DNA of 64,000 nucleotides, from NCBI RefSeq assembly GCF_003330765.1, contig NZ_CP024902.1:1240001-1304000 (forward strand), written 5' to 3'. Below the pieces are notes generated by a model that ran no database searches, was not told where the DNA came from, and saw nothing but the letters and a program-made list of their open reading frames with translations. Within the stretch, counting starts at the first letter, position 1; each line of letters opens with the position of its first letter. The translations under genes were made by a program, and so were the position numbers. Origin of the DNA: Burkholderia pyrrocinia. Its GTDB lineage: Bacteria > Pseudomonadota > Gammaproteobacteria > Burkholderiales > Burkholderiaceae. This document shows positions 1 to 7,673 of the stretch, piece by piece.

Positions 1-1
1 C

Positions 2-79
2 TTTGCCGACGTGTTCGGCCAGCCAGCGGCCCGGCGCGGCGCGCAAGCGTCGCGCGCACCGGGAGTGCGGCCGTCATGA
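2..79 (+). CDS. C-terminal end of an upstream gene (partial)
   Basis: An open frame runs in from the left edge, gives about 25 residues ending in GVRPS and stops at TGA 77-79. Its stop overlaps the ATG of the next gene (ATGA at 76-79), the usual sign of translational coupling. Too little remains to identify the product. Because the next gene is HpnL-like, a hopanoid-locus protein is a reasonable guess, but nothing in these residues proves it. Confidence 0.5.
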   Translation, partial: FADVFGQPAARRGAQASRAPGVRPS

Positions 80-1125
80 CCAAGTGGATCAAGTGGCTCG
101 GCTGGCCGATCGGCATCGGCATCCTGCTCGCGCTGGGGCTGCACGAAGGCGTCGGCGACGTGTCGCAGATGCTCGCGCGCGCCGGTTACGCGCTGCTGTG
201 GCTCGTGCCGTTCCACGCGCTGCCGCTGCTGCTCGATGCGTATGCCTGGCACCTGCTGCTCGACCGGCGCAGTTCGCTGCCGTTCCTGTGGTGGATCGCG
301 ACCGTGCGCGAGGCCGTGAACCGGCTGCTGCCCGTGGTCGGGATCGGTGGCGAACTCGTCGGCATCCGGCTCGCGCGCTGGCAGGTGCCCGACGCGAGCC
401 GCGTGACGGCGTCGGTGATCGTCGAGGTGCTCGTGACGATCGTCGTCCAGTATGCGTTCGCCGCGCTCGGCCTCGTGCTGCTGCTCGCGACGACGGACAA
501 CATGGGCGGCGGCACGATCGGCCTCGCGCTGCTGCTGACGCTGCCGCTGCCGGTGCTCGGCGTCGTGCTGATGCGTCGCGGCGGCGTCTTTCACGCGATC
601 GAGCGTTTCGCGGGCCGCCTGCTCGGCGATTCGCACCGGCTGCTGCAGGGCGTCGACGGCCGCCGGTTCGACGCCGACATCGACGGGCTGATGTCGCGCA
701 CGGGCCTGCTGTTCAGCGCGTTCTTCTGGCAACTGGCCGGCTACGTGCTCGGCGCGCTCGAGATCTACTGGGCGCTTGCGCTGCTCGGCCATCCGGTGTC
801 GATCGGCGGCGCGATCGCGATCGAGGCGATGACGCAGGCCGTGCGGCATGCCGCGTTCATGGTGCCGGGAGGCCTTGGCGTGCAGGAGGCGACCGTCGTG
901 CTGCTCGCGCAGATGTTCGGCGTCGACCGCGAGACGGCGCTGTCGCTCGCGCTGGTCAAGCGCGGCCGCGAGGTGCTGTTCGGCTGCCTGGCGCTCGGTT
1001 CGTGGCAGCTCGCCGAACTCGTGCGCACGCGCCGCCGCATCCATGCGACGCCGGCCGTGCCGCGCGCGCCGCACGCGGCGAGCCGCGTGCCCGAACCCGA
1101 AACCCAAACCGAAACGACGCATTGA
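76..1125 (+). CDS. hpnL: HpnL-like lysylphosphatidylglycerol synthase TM-region membrane protein
   Basis: The 349-residue product is an integral inner-membrane protein with about eight hydrophobic segments. It has the pattern of the YbhN/HpnL family: a WLGWPIGIGILLAL opening, a VREAVNRLLPVVGIGGELVG segment and a MVPGGLGVQEA motif near residue 260. Family members with this layout occur in hopanoid gene clusters and are thought to help move or process membrane lipids; the exact activity is unknown. The start overlaps the stop of the preceding gene by four bases. The C-terminus (after residue 315) is a polar, Arg/Pro-rich cytoplasmic tail. The membrane family is fairly certain; the hopanoid role is inferred from family and context. 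Confidence 0.75.
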   Translation: MTKWIKWLGWPIGIGILLALGLHEGVGDVSQMLARAGYALLWLVPFHALPLLLDAYAWHLLLDRRSSLPFLWWIATVREAVNRLLPVVGIGGELVGIRLARWQVPDASRVTASVIVEVLVTIVVQYAFAALGLVLLLATTDNMGGGTIGLALLLTLPLPVLGVVLMRRGGVFHAIERFAGRLLGDSHRLLQGVDGRRFDADIDGLMSRTGLLFSAFFWQLAGYVLGALEIYWALALLGHPVSIGGAIAIEAMTQAVRHAAFMVPGGLGVQEATVVLLAQMFGVDRETALSLALVKRGREVLFGCLALGSWQLAELVRTRRRIHATPAVPRAPHAASRVPEPETQTETTH

Positions 1126-1212
1126 ACACGAGACGGGCCGCGCGCCCGTCTCGCACTTTTGGCGTCGTGCGGGTATCCTTGCCGCGTGTTTTCTCGACGC
1201 GTATTTCTTCCG

Positions 1213-1770
1213 ATGATTTTCCGTTTCCGGCTGCTTCCCGTAACGATGCTGGCCGCCGCGCTGGCGCTGACTGGCTGCGACGACAAGCAAAGCGAGCTCA
1301 ACGTGCAACGTATCAGGGACTTCTTCAATGCGATCAAGCCCGCGCCGCTGTTGCTGAAGGGGCTGAAGGTCGGCGAATCGACCGAGGCCGACGTGCGCGG
1401 CACGATGGGCAAGCCCGAGACCGAACGCGTGTTCACCGACGGCTCGAAGCGTCTCGAATATCCGCGCGGCCCGATGGGCAACCAGACATGGTTCGTCGAT
1501 CTCGATGCGAGCGGGCGCTACACGGGCGCGACGCAGGTGCTGACCGCCGAGAATTTTGCGAAGGTGGGCCCAGGGATGAACGAGGACGAGGTGCGGCGCC
1601 TGCTCGGCAAGCCCGGCGACATCGCGCAGTATCCGCTGAAGCCCGAGACGGTCTGGAGCTGGCGCTGGCTCGAGGACGGCGTCAACACCGACGCGTTCTT
1701 CAACGTCCATTTCGGCCCCGACGGGCTTGTCTATACGACTTCGCGCTCCGACATCCTGAAGGGACGGTAG
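1213..1770 (+). CDS. BamE/SmpA-like outer-membrane lipoprotein with two repeats
   Basis: The 185-residue product starts with a lipoprotein signal (hydrophobic run, then LTGC with the lipidated Cys near residue 22). ATG 1213 was chosen over an upstream in-frame ATG at 1159 because it places the basic residues and hydrophobic core correctly. The mature part has two copies of a BamE-type unit: KVGESTEADVRGTMGKP (about residues 54-70) and KVGPGMNEDEVRRLLGKPG (about 117-135), each followed by an aromatic-rich strand. BamE-fold lipoproteins assist outer-membrane protein assembly. A two-unit version is longer than classical BamE (about 110 residues), so this is probably a paralogue rather than the main BamE. 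Confidence 0.75.
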   Translation: MIFRFRLLPVTMLAAALALTGCDDKQSELNVQRIRDFFNAIKPAPLLLKGLKVGESTEADVRGTMGKPETERVFTDGSKRLEYPRGPMGNQTWFVDLDASGRYTGATQVLTAENFAKVGPGMNEDEVRRLLGKPGDIAQYPLKPETVWSWRWLEDGVNTDAFFNVHFGPDGLVYTTSRSDILKGR

Positions 1771-1812
1771 GTCATCTCCGGCGCTATATCGAAAAAGCGA
1801 CCGGAAAATTGC

Positions 1813-1863
1813 AAAAAGCCCGCTTCCCTGCACGTTATCCGCTTGTCAGGGAGCGGCTTTTTT
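1813..1863 (+). terminator. Rho-independent terminator after the BamE-like gene
   Basis: AAAAAGCCCGCTTCCCTG and CAGGGAGCGGCTTTTTT form a stem with two single-base bulges around a 15-base loop, ending in a run of T. It lies 43 bases after the stop at 1770 and before the next + strand operon, so it separates the two units. Confidence 0.7.
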
Positions 1864-1943
1864 CCTTTTGAAACAGCGGCGTAGGCCGCGGTTGCACATG
1901 GCGGGAAGGTTTGCTGCGCCGCAGCAAGCGCGCGCCAGGTGAT

Positions 1944-1972
1944 TTGAGCCAATCAATTTCGCTTGCGACTAT
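1944..1972 (+). promoter_or_regulatory. Candidate sigma70 promoter for the transporter operon
   Basis: TTGAGC (1944-1949) and GACTAT (1967-1972) are 17 bases apart, about 65 bases before the GTG start at 2036, in a locally AT-richer stretch. The match to consensus is moderate and rests on sequence alone. Confidence 0.35.
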
Positions 1973-2035
1973 CCGCGTCAACCCGGCGCGGGACACGCAT
2001 ACGCGCCGGCATCCATTCCATCTCTGGAGACGCGC

Positions 2036-2725
2036 GTGTTCCTTTACGGCTTTGGTCCTGTCCTCTGGGCCGGTACCGTGCAGACCATCGAGCTGTCGGT
2101 GCTGTCGCTCGCCACTGCGGTGGCGCTGGGGCTGATCGGCGCGGTGGCGAAGCTGTCGCCCAACCGGTTGCTGCGAGCGATCGCGACCGGTTATACGACG
2201 CTGATCCGCTCGGTGCCCGATCTTGTCCTGATGCTGCTGCTGTTCTACAGCATCCAGATCTGGCTGAACCAGTTCACCGACCTTGTCGGCTGGGACCAGA
2301 TCGACATCGACCCGTTCGTCGCCGGCGTGCTGACGCTCGGCTTCATCTACGGCGCGTACTTCACCGAGACCTTTCGCGGCGCGTTCCTGTCGGTGCCGCG
2401 CGGCCAGCTCGAAGCCGGTGCCGCGTACGGGATGAGCGGCGCGCGCGTGTTCGCGCGGATCATGTTTCCGCAGATGATGCGCTTTGCGCTGCCCGGGATC
2501 GGGAACAACTGGCAGGTGCTCGTGAAGGCGACCGCGCTGGTGTCGATCATCGGCCTCGCGGACGTCGTGAAGGCCGCGCAGGACGCCGGCAAGAGCACGT
2601 TCAACATGTTCTTCTTCATCCTCGTCGCGGCGCTGATCTATCTCGCGATCACGACCGTTTCCAACCTCGTGCTGATCCAGCTCGAGAAGCGTTATTCCAT
2701 GGGCGTGCGGCACGCAGAACTATGA
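2036..2725 (+). CDS. aotQ: Basic amino acid ABC transporter permease, HisQ/AotQ type
   Basis: The 229-residue inner-membrane protein has the HisMQ-family pattern: a hydrophobic N-terminus with TIELSVLSLATAVALGLIG, the TLIRSVPDLVLMLLLFY segment, and an EAA-type loop (YGMSGARVFARIMFPQMMRFALPG, about residues 130-155) that contacts the ATPase. Length fits HisQ (228). The start is GTG 2036, supported by a TCTGGAGA ribosome site at 2021-2030 region with normal spacing. Its stop overlaps the next start (ATGA 2722-2725). Gene order Q-M-P-regulator equals that of the Pseudomonas aot operon for arginine and ornithine uptake, and arginine catabolism genes follow, so arginine is the likely substrate. 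Confidence 0.88.
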   Translation: MFLYGFGPVLWAGTVQTIELSVLSLATAVALGLIGAVAKLSPNRLLRAIATGYTTLIRSVPDLVLMLLLFYSIQIWLNQFTDLVGWDQIDIDPFVAGVLTLGFIYGAYFTETFRGAFLSVPRGQLEAGAAYGMSGARVFARIMFPQMMRFALPGIGNNWQVLVKATALVSIIGLADVVKAAQDAGKSTFNMFFFILVAALIYLAITTVSNLVLIQLEKRYSMGVRHAEL

Positions 2726-3435
2726 TCGAGATCCTCCAGGAATTCGGCAAGGCGTTCCTTTACTGGGACGGCCAGCGCCTCTCCGGCCTCGCGGTGACGC
2801 TGTGGCTGCTCGTTGCGTCGATTTCGTTCGGCTTCGTGTGCGCGGTGCCGCTCGCGGTCGCGCGCGTGTCGAAGAAGAAGTGGGTGTCGATGCCCGTGCG
2901 GTTCTACACGTACGTGTTTCGCGGCACGCCGCTCTACGTGCAACTGCTGCTGATGTACACGGGCATGTACAGCCTCGAGTTCGTGCGTTCGCACTCGCTG
3001 CTCGACGCGTTCTTCCGCAGCGGCTTCAACTGCGCGATTCTCGCGTTCGCGCTGAACACCTGCGCGTACACGACCGAGATCTTCGCGGGTGCGATCCGCG
3101 CGATTCCGCACGGCGAGGTCGAGGCGGCGCGTGCGTACGGGATGACGCCGTTCACGATGTACTGCCGCGTGATCCTGCCGTCGGCGCTGCGCCGCGCGCT
3201 GCCGCTGTACAGCAACGAGGTGATCCTGATGCTGCATGCGACGACCGTGGCGTTCACGGCGACCGTGCCCGATATCCTGAAGGTCGCGCGCGACGCGAAT
3301 TCCGCGACCTACATGGCGTTCCAGTCGTTCGGAATCGCCGCGCTGATCTATCTTGCGGTATCTTTCGCACTCGTCGCGGCGTTTCGCCGCGCGGAGCGCC
3401 ACTGGCTTGCGTATCTCGCGGCCGCCCGTCATTGA
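2722..3435 (+). CDS. aotM: Basic amino acid ABC transporter permease, HisM/AotM type
   Basis: The 237-residue permease is the partner of the preceding one. It shows VTLWLLVASISFGFVCAVPLAVARVS, the FRGTPLYVQLLLMYTG motif common to polar amino acid permeases, and the EAA loop EVEAARAYGMTPFTMYCRVILPSALRRALP (about residues 132-160). Length equals that of HisM (238). It overlaps the upstream gene by four bases, so the two subunits are probably made in equal amounts. The heterodimer would form the channel of a histidine/arginine/ornithine-type importer. Confidence 0.88.
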   Translation: MIEILQEFGKAFLYWDGQRLSGLAVTLWLLVASISFGFVCAVPLAVARVSKKKWVSMPVRFYTYVFRGTPLYVQLLLMYTGMYSLEFVRSHSLLDAFFRSGFNCAILAFALNTCAYTTEIFAGAIRAIPHGEVEAARAYGMTPFTMYCRVILPSALRRALPLYSNEVILMLHATTVAFTATVPDILKVARDANSATYMAFQSFGIAALIYLAVSFALVAAFRRAERHWLAYLAAARH

Positions 3436-3456
3436 ATTCACTTCGAGGAGAGCCAG

Positions 3457-4251
3457 TTGGCCGAGATCACTCAAACGAGCGCTTCCACCAAGCTTGCGGC
3501 GCTCGACATCCACAAGCGCTATGGCGACAACGAGGTGCTCAAGGGCGTGTCGCTGAACGCGAAGGCCGGTGACGTCATCAGCATCATCGGCGCGAGCGGC
3601 TCGGGCAAGAGCACGTTCCTGCGCTGCATCAATTTCCTCGAGCGGCCGAATGCGGGGCAGATCGTCGTCGACGGCGAAGCCGTGCGCACGAAGGCCGACC
3701 GCGCCGGTGCGCTCGAAGTCGCCGATCACAAGCAGCTGCAGCGTATCCGCACGAAGCTTGCGATGGTGTTCCAGCACTTCAATCTGTGGGCGCACATGAA
3801 CGTGCTCGAGAACGTGATGGAAGCGCCCGTGCACGTGCTCGGCATTTCGAAGAAGGAAGCCGAGGATCGCGCGCGCGAGTATCTGGAGAAGGTCGGCCTT
3901 GCGCCGCGCGTCGAGAAGCAGTATCCGTCGCACCTGTCGGGCGGCCAGCAGCAGCGTGTTGCGATTGCGCGTGCGCTCGCGATGCATCCGGACGTGATGC
4001 TGTTCGACGAGCCGACGTCGGCGCTCGACCCGGAGCTGGTGGGCGAAGTGCTGAAGGTGATGCAGAAGCTCGCCGAGGAAGGCCGCACGATGATCGTCGT
4101 CACGCACGAGATGGGTTTCGCGCGCAACGTGTCGAACCACGTGATGTTCCTGCATCAGGGGCGGACCGAGGAAGAGGGCGATCCGAAGGAGGTGCTGGTG
4201 CGCCCGCAGAGCGAGCGGCTGAAGCAGTTCCTGTCGGGCAGTCTCAAGTAA
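3457..4251 (+). CDS. aotP: Basic amino acid ABC transporter ATP-binding protein, HisP/AotP type
   Basis: The 264-residue cytoplasmic ATPase has Walker A GASGSGKS (45-52), Q-loop (FQHFN, about 105-109), signature LSGGQ (160-164), Walker B VMLFDEP (180-186) and switch His 217. The insertion around residues 72-95 is typical of the HisP group. The start is TTG 3457 with GAGGAG at 3445-3450; no better start is available. It follows the permease gene by 21 bases and powers the QM permease pair. Confidence 0.9.
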   Translation: MAEITQTSASTKLAALDIHKRYGDNEVLKGVSLNAKAGDVISIIGASGSGKSTFLRCINFLERPNAGQIVVDGEAVRTKADRAGALEVADHKQLQRIRTKLAMVFQHFNLWAHMNVLENVMEAPVHVLGISKKEAEDRAREYLEKVGLAPRVEKQYPSHLSGGQQQRVAIARALAMHPDVMLFDEPTSALDPELVGEVLKVMQKLAEEGRTMIVVTHEMGFARNVSNHVMFLHQGRTEEEGDPKEVLVRPQSERLKQFLSGSLK

Positions 4252-4273
4252 CGCGACAGGGCGGGTTTCATAC

Positions 4274-5311
4274 GTGGTACCGGTGTCTCGTCCCGCAGGC
4301 GCCACCCGCACGACGCAGGTGGCGATCGTTGCATTGCCGCCCGTGTCGATGTCGGGCGTGGGCCCGATCGTCGATGCGCTGAATCTCGCGAACGAGATCG
4401 ACGGGCGGTTGCTGTATCGCTGGCAGGTGTGTTCGTGGGACGGGCGGCCCGTGCCGCTCGCGGGCGGTGCGCAGTGGCATGCCGATGCGGCGTTCAACGA
4501 TGCGATTGCGTGCGACTGGCTGATCGTCGTGTCCGAGCGATTCCAGCAGTTTGCCGATTACCGGCTGTTTCTCGCGAGTCTCGCGCGCGTCGGGCAGCGC
4601 ACGCCGGTCGTCACCGGCATTCACCACGGCGTGTGGTGGCTCGCGATGGCCGGGCAGCTTTCCGGTTATCGCGTGAGCGTGAACTGGGAGACGTATCAGC
4701 AGTTTGCCGAGCAGTTCGAGCGGTCGATCGTCACGCAGCAGGTCTTCGAGATCGATCGAGACCGCGCGACCTGCGCGGGCGGGCAGGCGACCGTTGATTT
4801 CATGCTGGCCATGATTGGCCGGGAACATGGGGTCGATCTCGCGGAGCGGATTGCCGATGCGCTCGGTACGGGGACTTTGCGGAGTGGCGAGGAGCGTCAG
4901 CGGATTCCCTTTGTCACCGCGCCCGGTGAGCGGCATCCTCAGTTGAACGATGCGTTGCAGCTCATGGAAGCCAATGTCGAGGATCCGCTGACGACCGATG
5001 AGATCGCCGGATTGGTCGGCGTTTCGCGCCGACAGTTGGAGCGGTTGTTTCGGCAGTATCTTGGGGCGATGCCTTCGAAGTACTACCTCAATCTTCGGTT
5101 GCTCAAGGCTCGTACGCAGTTGCAGCGGACCAGCAAGTCTGTTGTGCAGGTGAGTCTCGCTTGCGGGTTTTCTTCTGCTGCGCATTTTTCCAACGCGTAC
5201 CGCGAACGGTTTGGGGTCACGCCTCGGGAGGATCGGCGAGCCTGGCTCGAGAAGCAGACCGGGAGTGAGCCTCGCGGGGGCGCGCTTGTTGAGCGGGATC
5301 GGAAAGGGTGA
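4274..5311 (+). CDS. argR: ArgR-type AraC-family regulator with an N-terminal amidase-like domain
   Basis: The 345-residue protein has an N-terminal DJ-1/PfpI-like (GATase1-like) domain (about 15-195; VAIVALPPVSMSGVGPIVDALNLA at its start) and a C-terminal AraC pair of helix-turn-helix motifs (about 220-320; LTTDEIAGLVGVSRRQLERLF and VSLACGFSSAAHFSNAYRERFGVTP). This GlxA-like build matches Pseudomonas ArgR, the arginine-responsive activator of aot and aru genes, and its place directly after the transporter is the same. The GTG start at 4274 is 22 bases past the ATPase stop. Codon third positions become clearly less GC-biased after about 4740, unlike the neighbours. The role is inferred from domain build and synteny. 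Confidence 0.8.
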   Translation: MVPVSRPAGATRTTQVAIVALPPVSMSGVGPIVDALNLANEIDGRLLYRWQVCSWDGRPVPLAGGAQWHADAAFNDAIACDWLIVVSERFQQFADYRLFLASLARVGQRTPVVTGIHHGVWWLAMAGQLSGYRVSVNWETYQQFAEQFERSIVTQQVFEIDRDRATCAGGQATVDFMLAMIGREHGVDLAERIADALGTGTLRSGEERQRIPFVTAPGERHPQLNDALQLMEANVEDPLTTDEIAGLVGVSRRQLERLFRQYLGAMPSKYYLNLRLLKARTQLQRTSKSVVQVSLACGFSSAAHFSNAYRERFGVTPREDRRAWLEKQTGSEPRGGALVERDRKG

Positions 5312-5320
5312 ATTTTGTGT

Positions 5321-5609
5321 GGGTGGTTCGTTTGCGTTTTTCGTGAAGCACCTGTGATGTTGTCGGTCTATTAGCGTCGCCCCTGCGCGGGGCGGCGGTT
5401 ACTTTTCTTTGTCTTGCCAAAGAAAAGTAACCAAAAGAAAGGCGCCGTGAGAACGCATGACTTCCCGGTGCCGTGGCCATCTGAGTGGATCGCACCTAAG
5501 TGTCCGCGCCAGTCAGGAATCCGGAGTGGTTCGAGCAATGGTTCTGATGCATCGCACCACCCGACGGAGCGGTATACCGCCCGCTGGCTCCATCCTCGCT
5601 ACGCTCGGC
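5321..5609 (+). repeat. Left arm of a 289-bp inverted repeat
   Basis: This stretch is repeated in inverse orientation at 5898-6076 joined to 7429-7538. Both arms are 289 bp long once the insertion sequence and one target copy are removed. The outer about 120 bases are almost identical; the inner part differs more (for example ATCTGAGTGG against TTCTCGGAGTGG). It includes a GC-rich block at 5371-5397 and the 14-bp-stem hairpin at 5398-5431. No credible gene is present: the open frames are short and overlap both arms. The next gene upstream ends ten bases before it. Confidence 0.9.
5398..5431. repeat. Perfect hairpin inside the left arm
   Basis: GTTACTTTTCTTTG and CAAAGAAAAGTAAC form a perfect 14-bp stem with the six-base loop TCTTGC. 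The same unit recurs inverted at 7428-7461. The motif is AT-rich in a GC-rich setting and recurs in Burkholderia-type genomes to my knowledge; a terminator role for argR is possible but unproven. Confidence 0.85.
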
Positions 5610-5897
5610 TGCAAGGTGCTTCAGGTCGCACCGCTTACGCTCGGCACGCTTCCATCCGCGAAGCAGCGCCATGCCAGGCATTTCTGCTATTCACACCATT
5701 CGCGCTGACCGAGCCACTTGCCCGGTACCTGTTCGGCAATGTCGGGCAGGCGCATGTCTCCGCGTTTGTCGGCTGCGTCCCTTTTTTCTTGTGGGGCGAG
5801 GTGGCGGGATGGCTCATTTGCTGGACTCAAGGTGCGATCGGTCGTGATGGTTAGTGTCGATCGACGATTGCGTTGCTTGAGGGATGTGTACCTGTCG
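5610..5897. other. 288-bp spacer between the inverted arms, no gene supported
   Basis: The centre of the inverted repeat holds only short overlapping open frames on both strands, without ribosome sites or recognisable motifs. It contains lower-GC patches and no conserved domain that I can see. Confidence 0.6.
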
Positions 5898-6076
5898 GCC
5901 GAGCGTAGCGAGGGCGGCGCCAGCGGACGGTATACCGCTCCGTCGGGTGGTGCGGCGAGTCGGAACCATTGCTCGAACCACTCCGTGCTCGTGACTGGCG
6001 CGGACACTTAGGCGCGATCCACTCCGAGAACCACGGCACCGGGAAGTCATGCGTTTTCCGAGCGCCTTTCTTTTGG
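5898..6076 (-). repeat. Right arm of the inverted repeat, inner part
   Basis: This is the reverse complement of 5431-5609 with scattered differences. It ends at the insertion point of the IS element; the rest of the arm resumes at 7429. Confidence 0.88.
6068..6076. repeat. Target-site duplication, left copy (TTCTTTTGG)
   Basis: TTCTTTTGG at 6068-6076 recurs at 7420-7428 directly outside the other IS end. Removing one copy and the IS restores a sequence identical to the matching part of the left arm, which proves that this is the insertion scar. A size of 8-9 bp is normal for the IS256 family. Confidence 0.9.
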
Positions 6077-7419
6077 GGGGTGTCAGAATTTCCGTGTTCA
6101 AGGCGGGTGGAGTAATTACACGGAAGGCCGAGCGAATCGATCTGCGTAAAGGATAGCGAATTGGTTCATGGCCGTCTTCCAGTCATGAGCGGCACTTCCC
6201 CAATTCGCGGTGATGTTGCGCAAGGCCAGCCAGATGAGTTTGGTGGCTGCCTCGTCGGTCGGGAAGTGACCCCGGGTCTTGATGATCTTGCGCAGCTGCG
6301 AGTTGATATTTTCAATCGCGTTCGTCGTGTAGATGATCTTGCGCACACCCGGCGGAAACGCAAAGAACGGGATCACGCGATCCCAGGCGTTGCGCCACGC
6401 GCTACTGACGGTCGGGAATTTCTGACCCCACGGCCCATCCGCAAACGCATCGAGTTCGGCCTGAGCTGCTTCCGCGCTGGGAGCGGCGTAGATCGGCTTG
6501 ATCGCGGCGGCCAGTCCTCGGCGATCTTTCCAACTGGCGTAATCGAGGCTGTTGCGGATCAGATGGACGATACAGGTTTGCAGCGTAGTCGCCGGAAACA
6601 CCACCGCCAGAGCTTCGGGCATGCCCTTAAGACCGTCGGTGACGGCGATCAGGATGTCGTGAACGCCGCGCGTCTTCAGATCGTTGAACACCTTCATCCA
6701 GAACTTGGCACCCTCGGTATTCTCGATCCACAGGCCCAGGATCTCCCGGGTGCCGTCGGGCAGCACGCCCAGCGCCAGGTACACCGCCTTGTTGCGCACG
6801 ACGGCGTCTTCGCGAATCTTGACCCGCAGTGCGTCGAAAAACACGACCGGATACATCGGTTCAAGCGGTCGGGCCTGCCAGGCAGTCACTTCGGCCATGA
6901 CTTCGTCGGTGACCGAGCTGATGAAGTCGGGCGAGACCTCCGTACCGTACTGTTCCAGCAGGAAGCCCTGGATCTCGCGTACGGTCATGCCTCGGGCATA
7001 CATGGCGACGATCTTGTCGTCGAAGCCGGTGAAGCGCCTTTCGTGCTTGGGAATCAGGACGGGTTCGAAGCTGCCGTCGCGGTCACGCGGCACCTCGATG
7101 CGGATCGGACCGTCTTCGGTCAGAACCGTCTTGGCGCCTTTGCCGTTGCGCTGATTCGTGGCGTTGGCCGGCTTGGCAGCACCGAGAGGGTAGCCGAGAT
7201 GATGGTTCATCTCGCCGCCCAGCGCACGCTCGATCAGCGCCTTCTTGAGCGCCAGCGTCGCGGCATTGATGGCTTCAGCCGTCATCGGGCCGTTGCCGAA
7301 CTGCTCAAGCAGCTCGGCCGGAATCGCCGGCAGCGCCGCCGGCTGGGCTTTCGGTTTGCGAGGCATAAACTCTCCTTGAGAGCATGTTATGCCTTAAACA
7401 CAAAATTCCTGACAGGCCC
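6077..7419 (-). mobile_element. IS256-family insertion sequence, 1343 bp, intact
   Basis: The element is bounded by imperfect inverted ends: GGGGTGTCAGAATTTCCGTG at the left and, read inward, GGGCCTGTCAGGAATTTTGT at the right. The 9-bp duplication TTCTTTTGG flanks it. One full-length transposase gene occupies the minus strand. It sits in the right arm of a long inverted repeat between argR and the ast operon. Complete ends, target copies and open frame suggest recent or still competent transposition. Confidence 0.92.
6116..7366 (-). CDS. IS256-family transposase
   Basis: The 416-residue DDE transposase has the family's three catalytic acids in order: Asp178 (VVFFDALRVK), Asp244 (AVTDGLKGMPEA) and Glu352 (YTTNAIENINSQLRK). 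It also has the characteristic LQTCIVHLIRNSL segment (262-274), where IS256 enzymes carry the conserved Cys/His. The length is usual for the family (about 400). An AAGGAGAG ribosome site lies a few bases before the ATG at 7366. It would excise and join the ends of its own element; nothing indicates inactivation. Confidence 0.95.
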   Translation of the reverse strand: MPRKPKAQPAALPAIPAELLEQFGNGPMTAEAINAATLALKKALIERALGGEMNHHLGYPLGAAKPANATNQRNGKGAKTVLTEDGPIRIEVPRDRDGSFEPVLIPKHERRFTGFDDKIVAMYARGMTVREIQGFLLEQYGTEVSPDFISSVTDEVMAEVTAWQARPLEPMYPVVFFDALRVKIREDAVVRNKAVYLALGVLPDGTREILGLWIENTEGAKFWMKVFNDLKTRGVHDILIAVTDGLKGMPEALAVVFPATTLQTCIVHLIRNSLDYASWKDRRGLAAAIKPIYAAPSAEAAQAELDAFADGPWGQKFPTVSSAWRNAWDRVIPFFAFPPGVRKIIYTTNAIENINSQLRKIIKTRGHFPTDEAATKLIWLALRNITANWGSAAHDWKTAMNQFAILYADRFARPSV

Positions 7420-7428
7420 TTCTTTTGG
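7420..7428. repeat. Target-site duplication, right copy (TTCTTTTGG)
   Basis: Second copy of the 9-bp target sequence next to the right IS end; it matches 6068-6076 exactly while the next bases outward differ. Confidence 0.9.
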
Positions 7429-7538
7429 TTACTTTTCTTTGGCAAGACAAAGAAAAGTAACCGCCGCCCCGCGCAGGGGCGACGCTAATAGACCGACAAC
7501 ATCACAGGTGCTTCACGACAACAGCAAGCGAACCACCC
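7429..7538 (-). repeat. Right arm of the inverted repeat, outer part
   Basis: This is the near-perfect reverse complement of 5321-5430. With 5898-6076 it rebuilds a 289-bp arm. It contains the inverted copy of the 14-bp-stem hairpin (7428-7461) and ends about 135 bases before the astC start. Confidence 0.9.
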
Positions 7539-7589
7539 AAACCCCCCGGGACGGCAAAATAAAGCGCACTATCCGCTTCCGATAGAACC

Positions 7590-7629
7590 CGTCGCAATTC
7601 CGCAAGACGCTTGCGTCGCCCTTACCTAA
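7590..7629 (+). promoter_or_regulatory. Tandem ArgR-like boxes before astC
   Basis: Two direct repeats of CGTCGC-N8-AA lie at 7590-7605 and 7614-7629, 24 bases apart, 45 bases before the astC start. Pseudomonas ArgR half-sites have been described as TGTCGC-N8-AA in direct repeat, so each copy matches all but the first base. The site choice was made by eye. Confidence 0.45.
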
Positions 7630-7673
7630 ACTTGATCCTGTTGAACCCTCTTACGAAACCGAAAGGAACGACC

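Noticed and set aside
5414..6101. Several short open frames with similar protein ends (GRYTAPSGG-type) in the repeat
   Set aside because: They arise because the inverted arms are read in both directions; no start signals or conserved domains support them.
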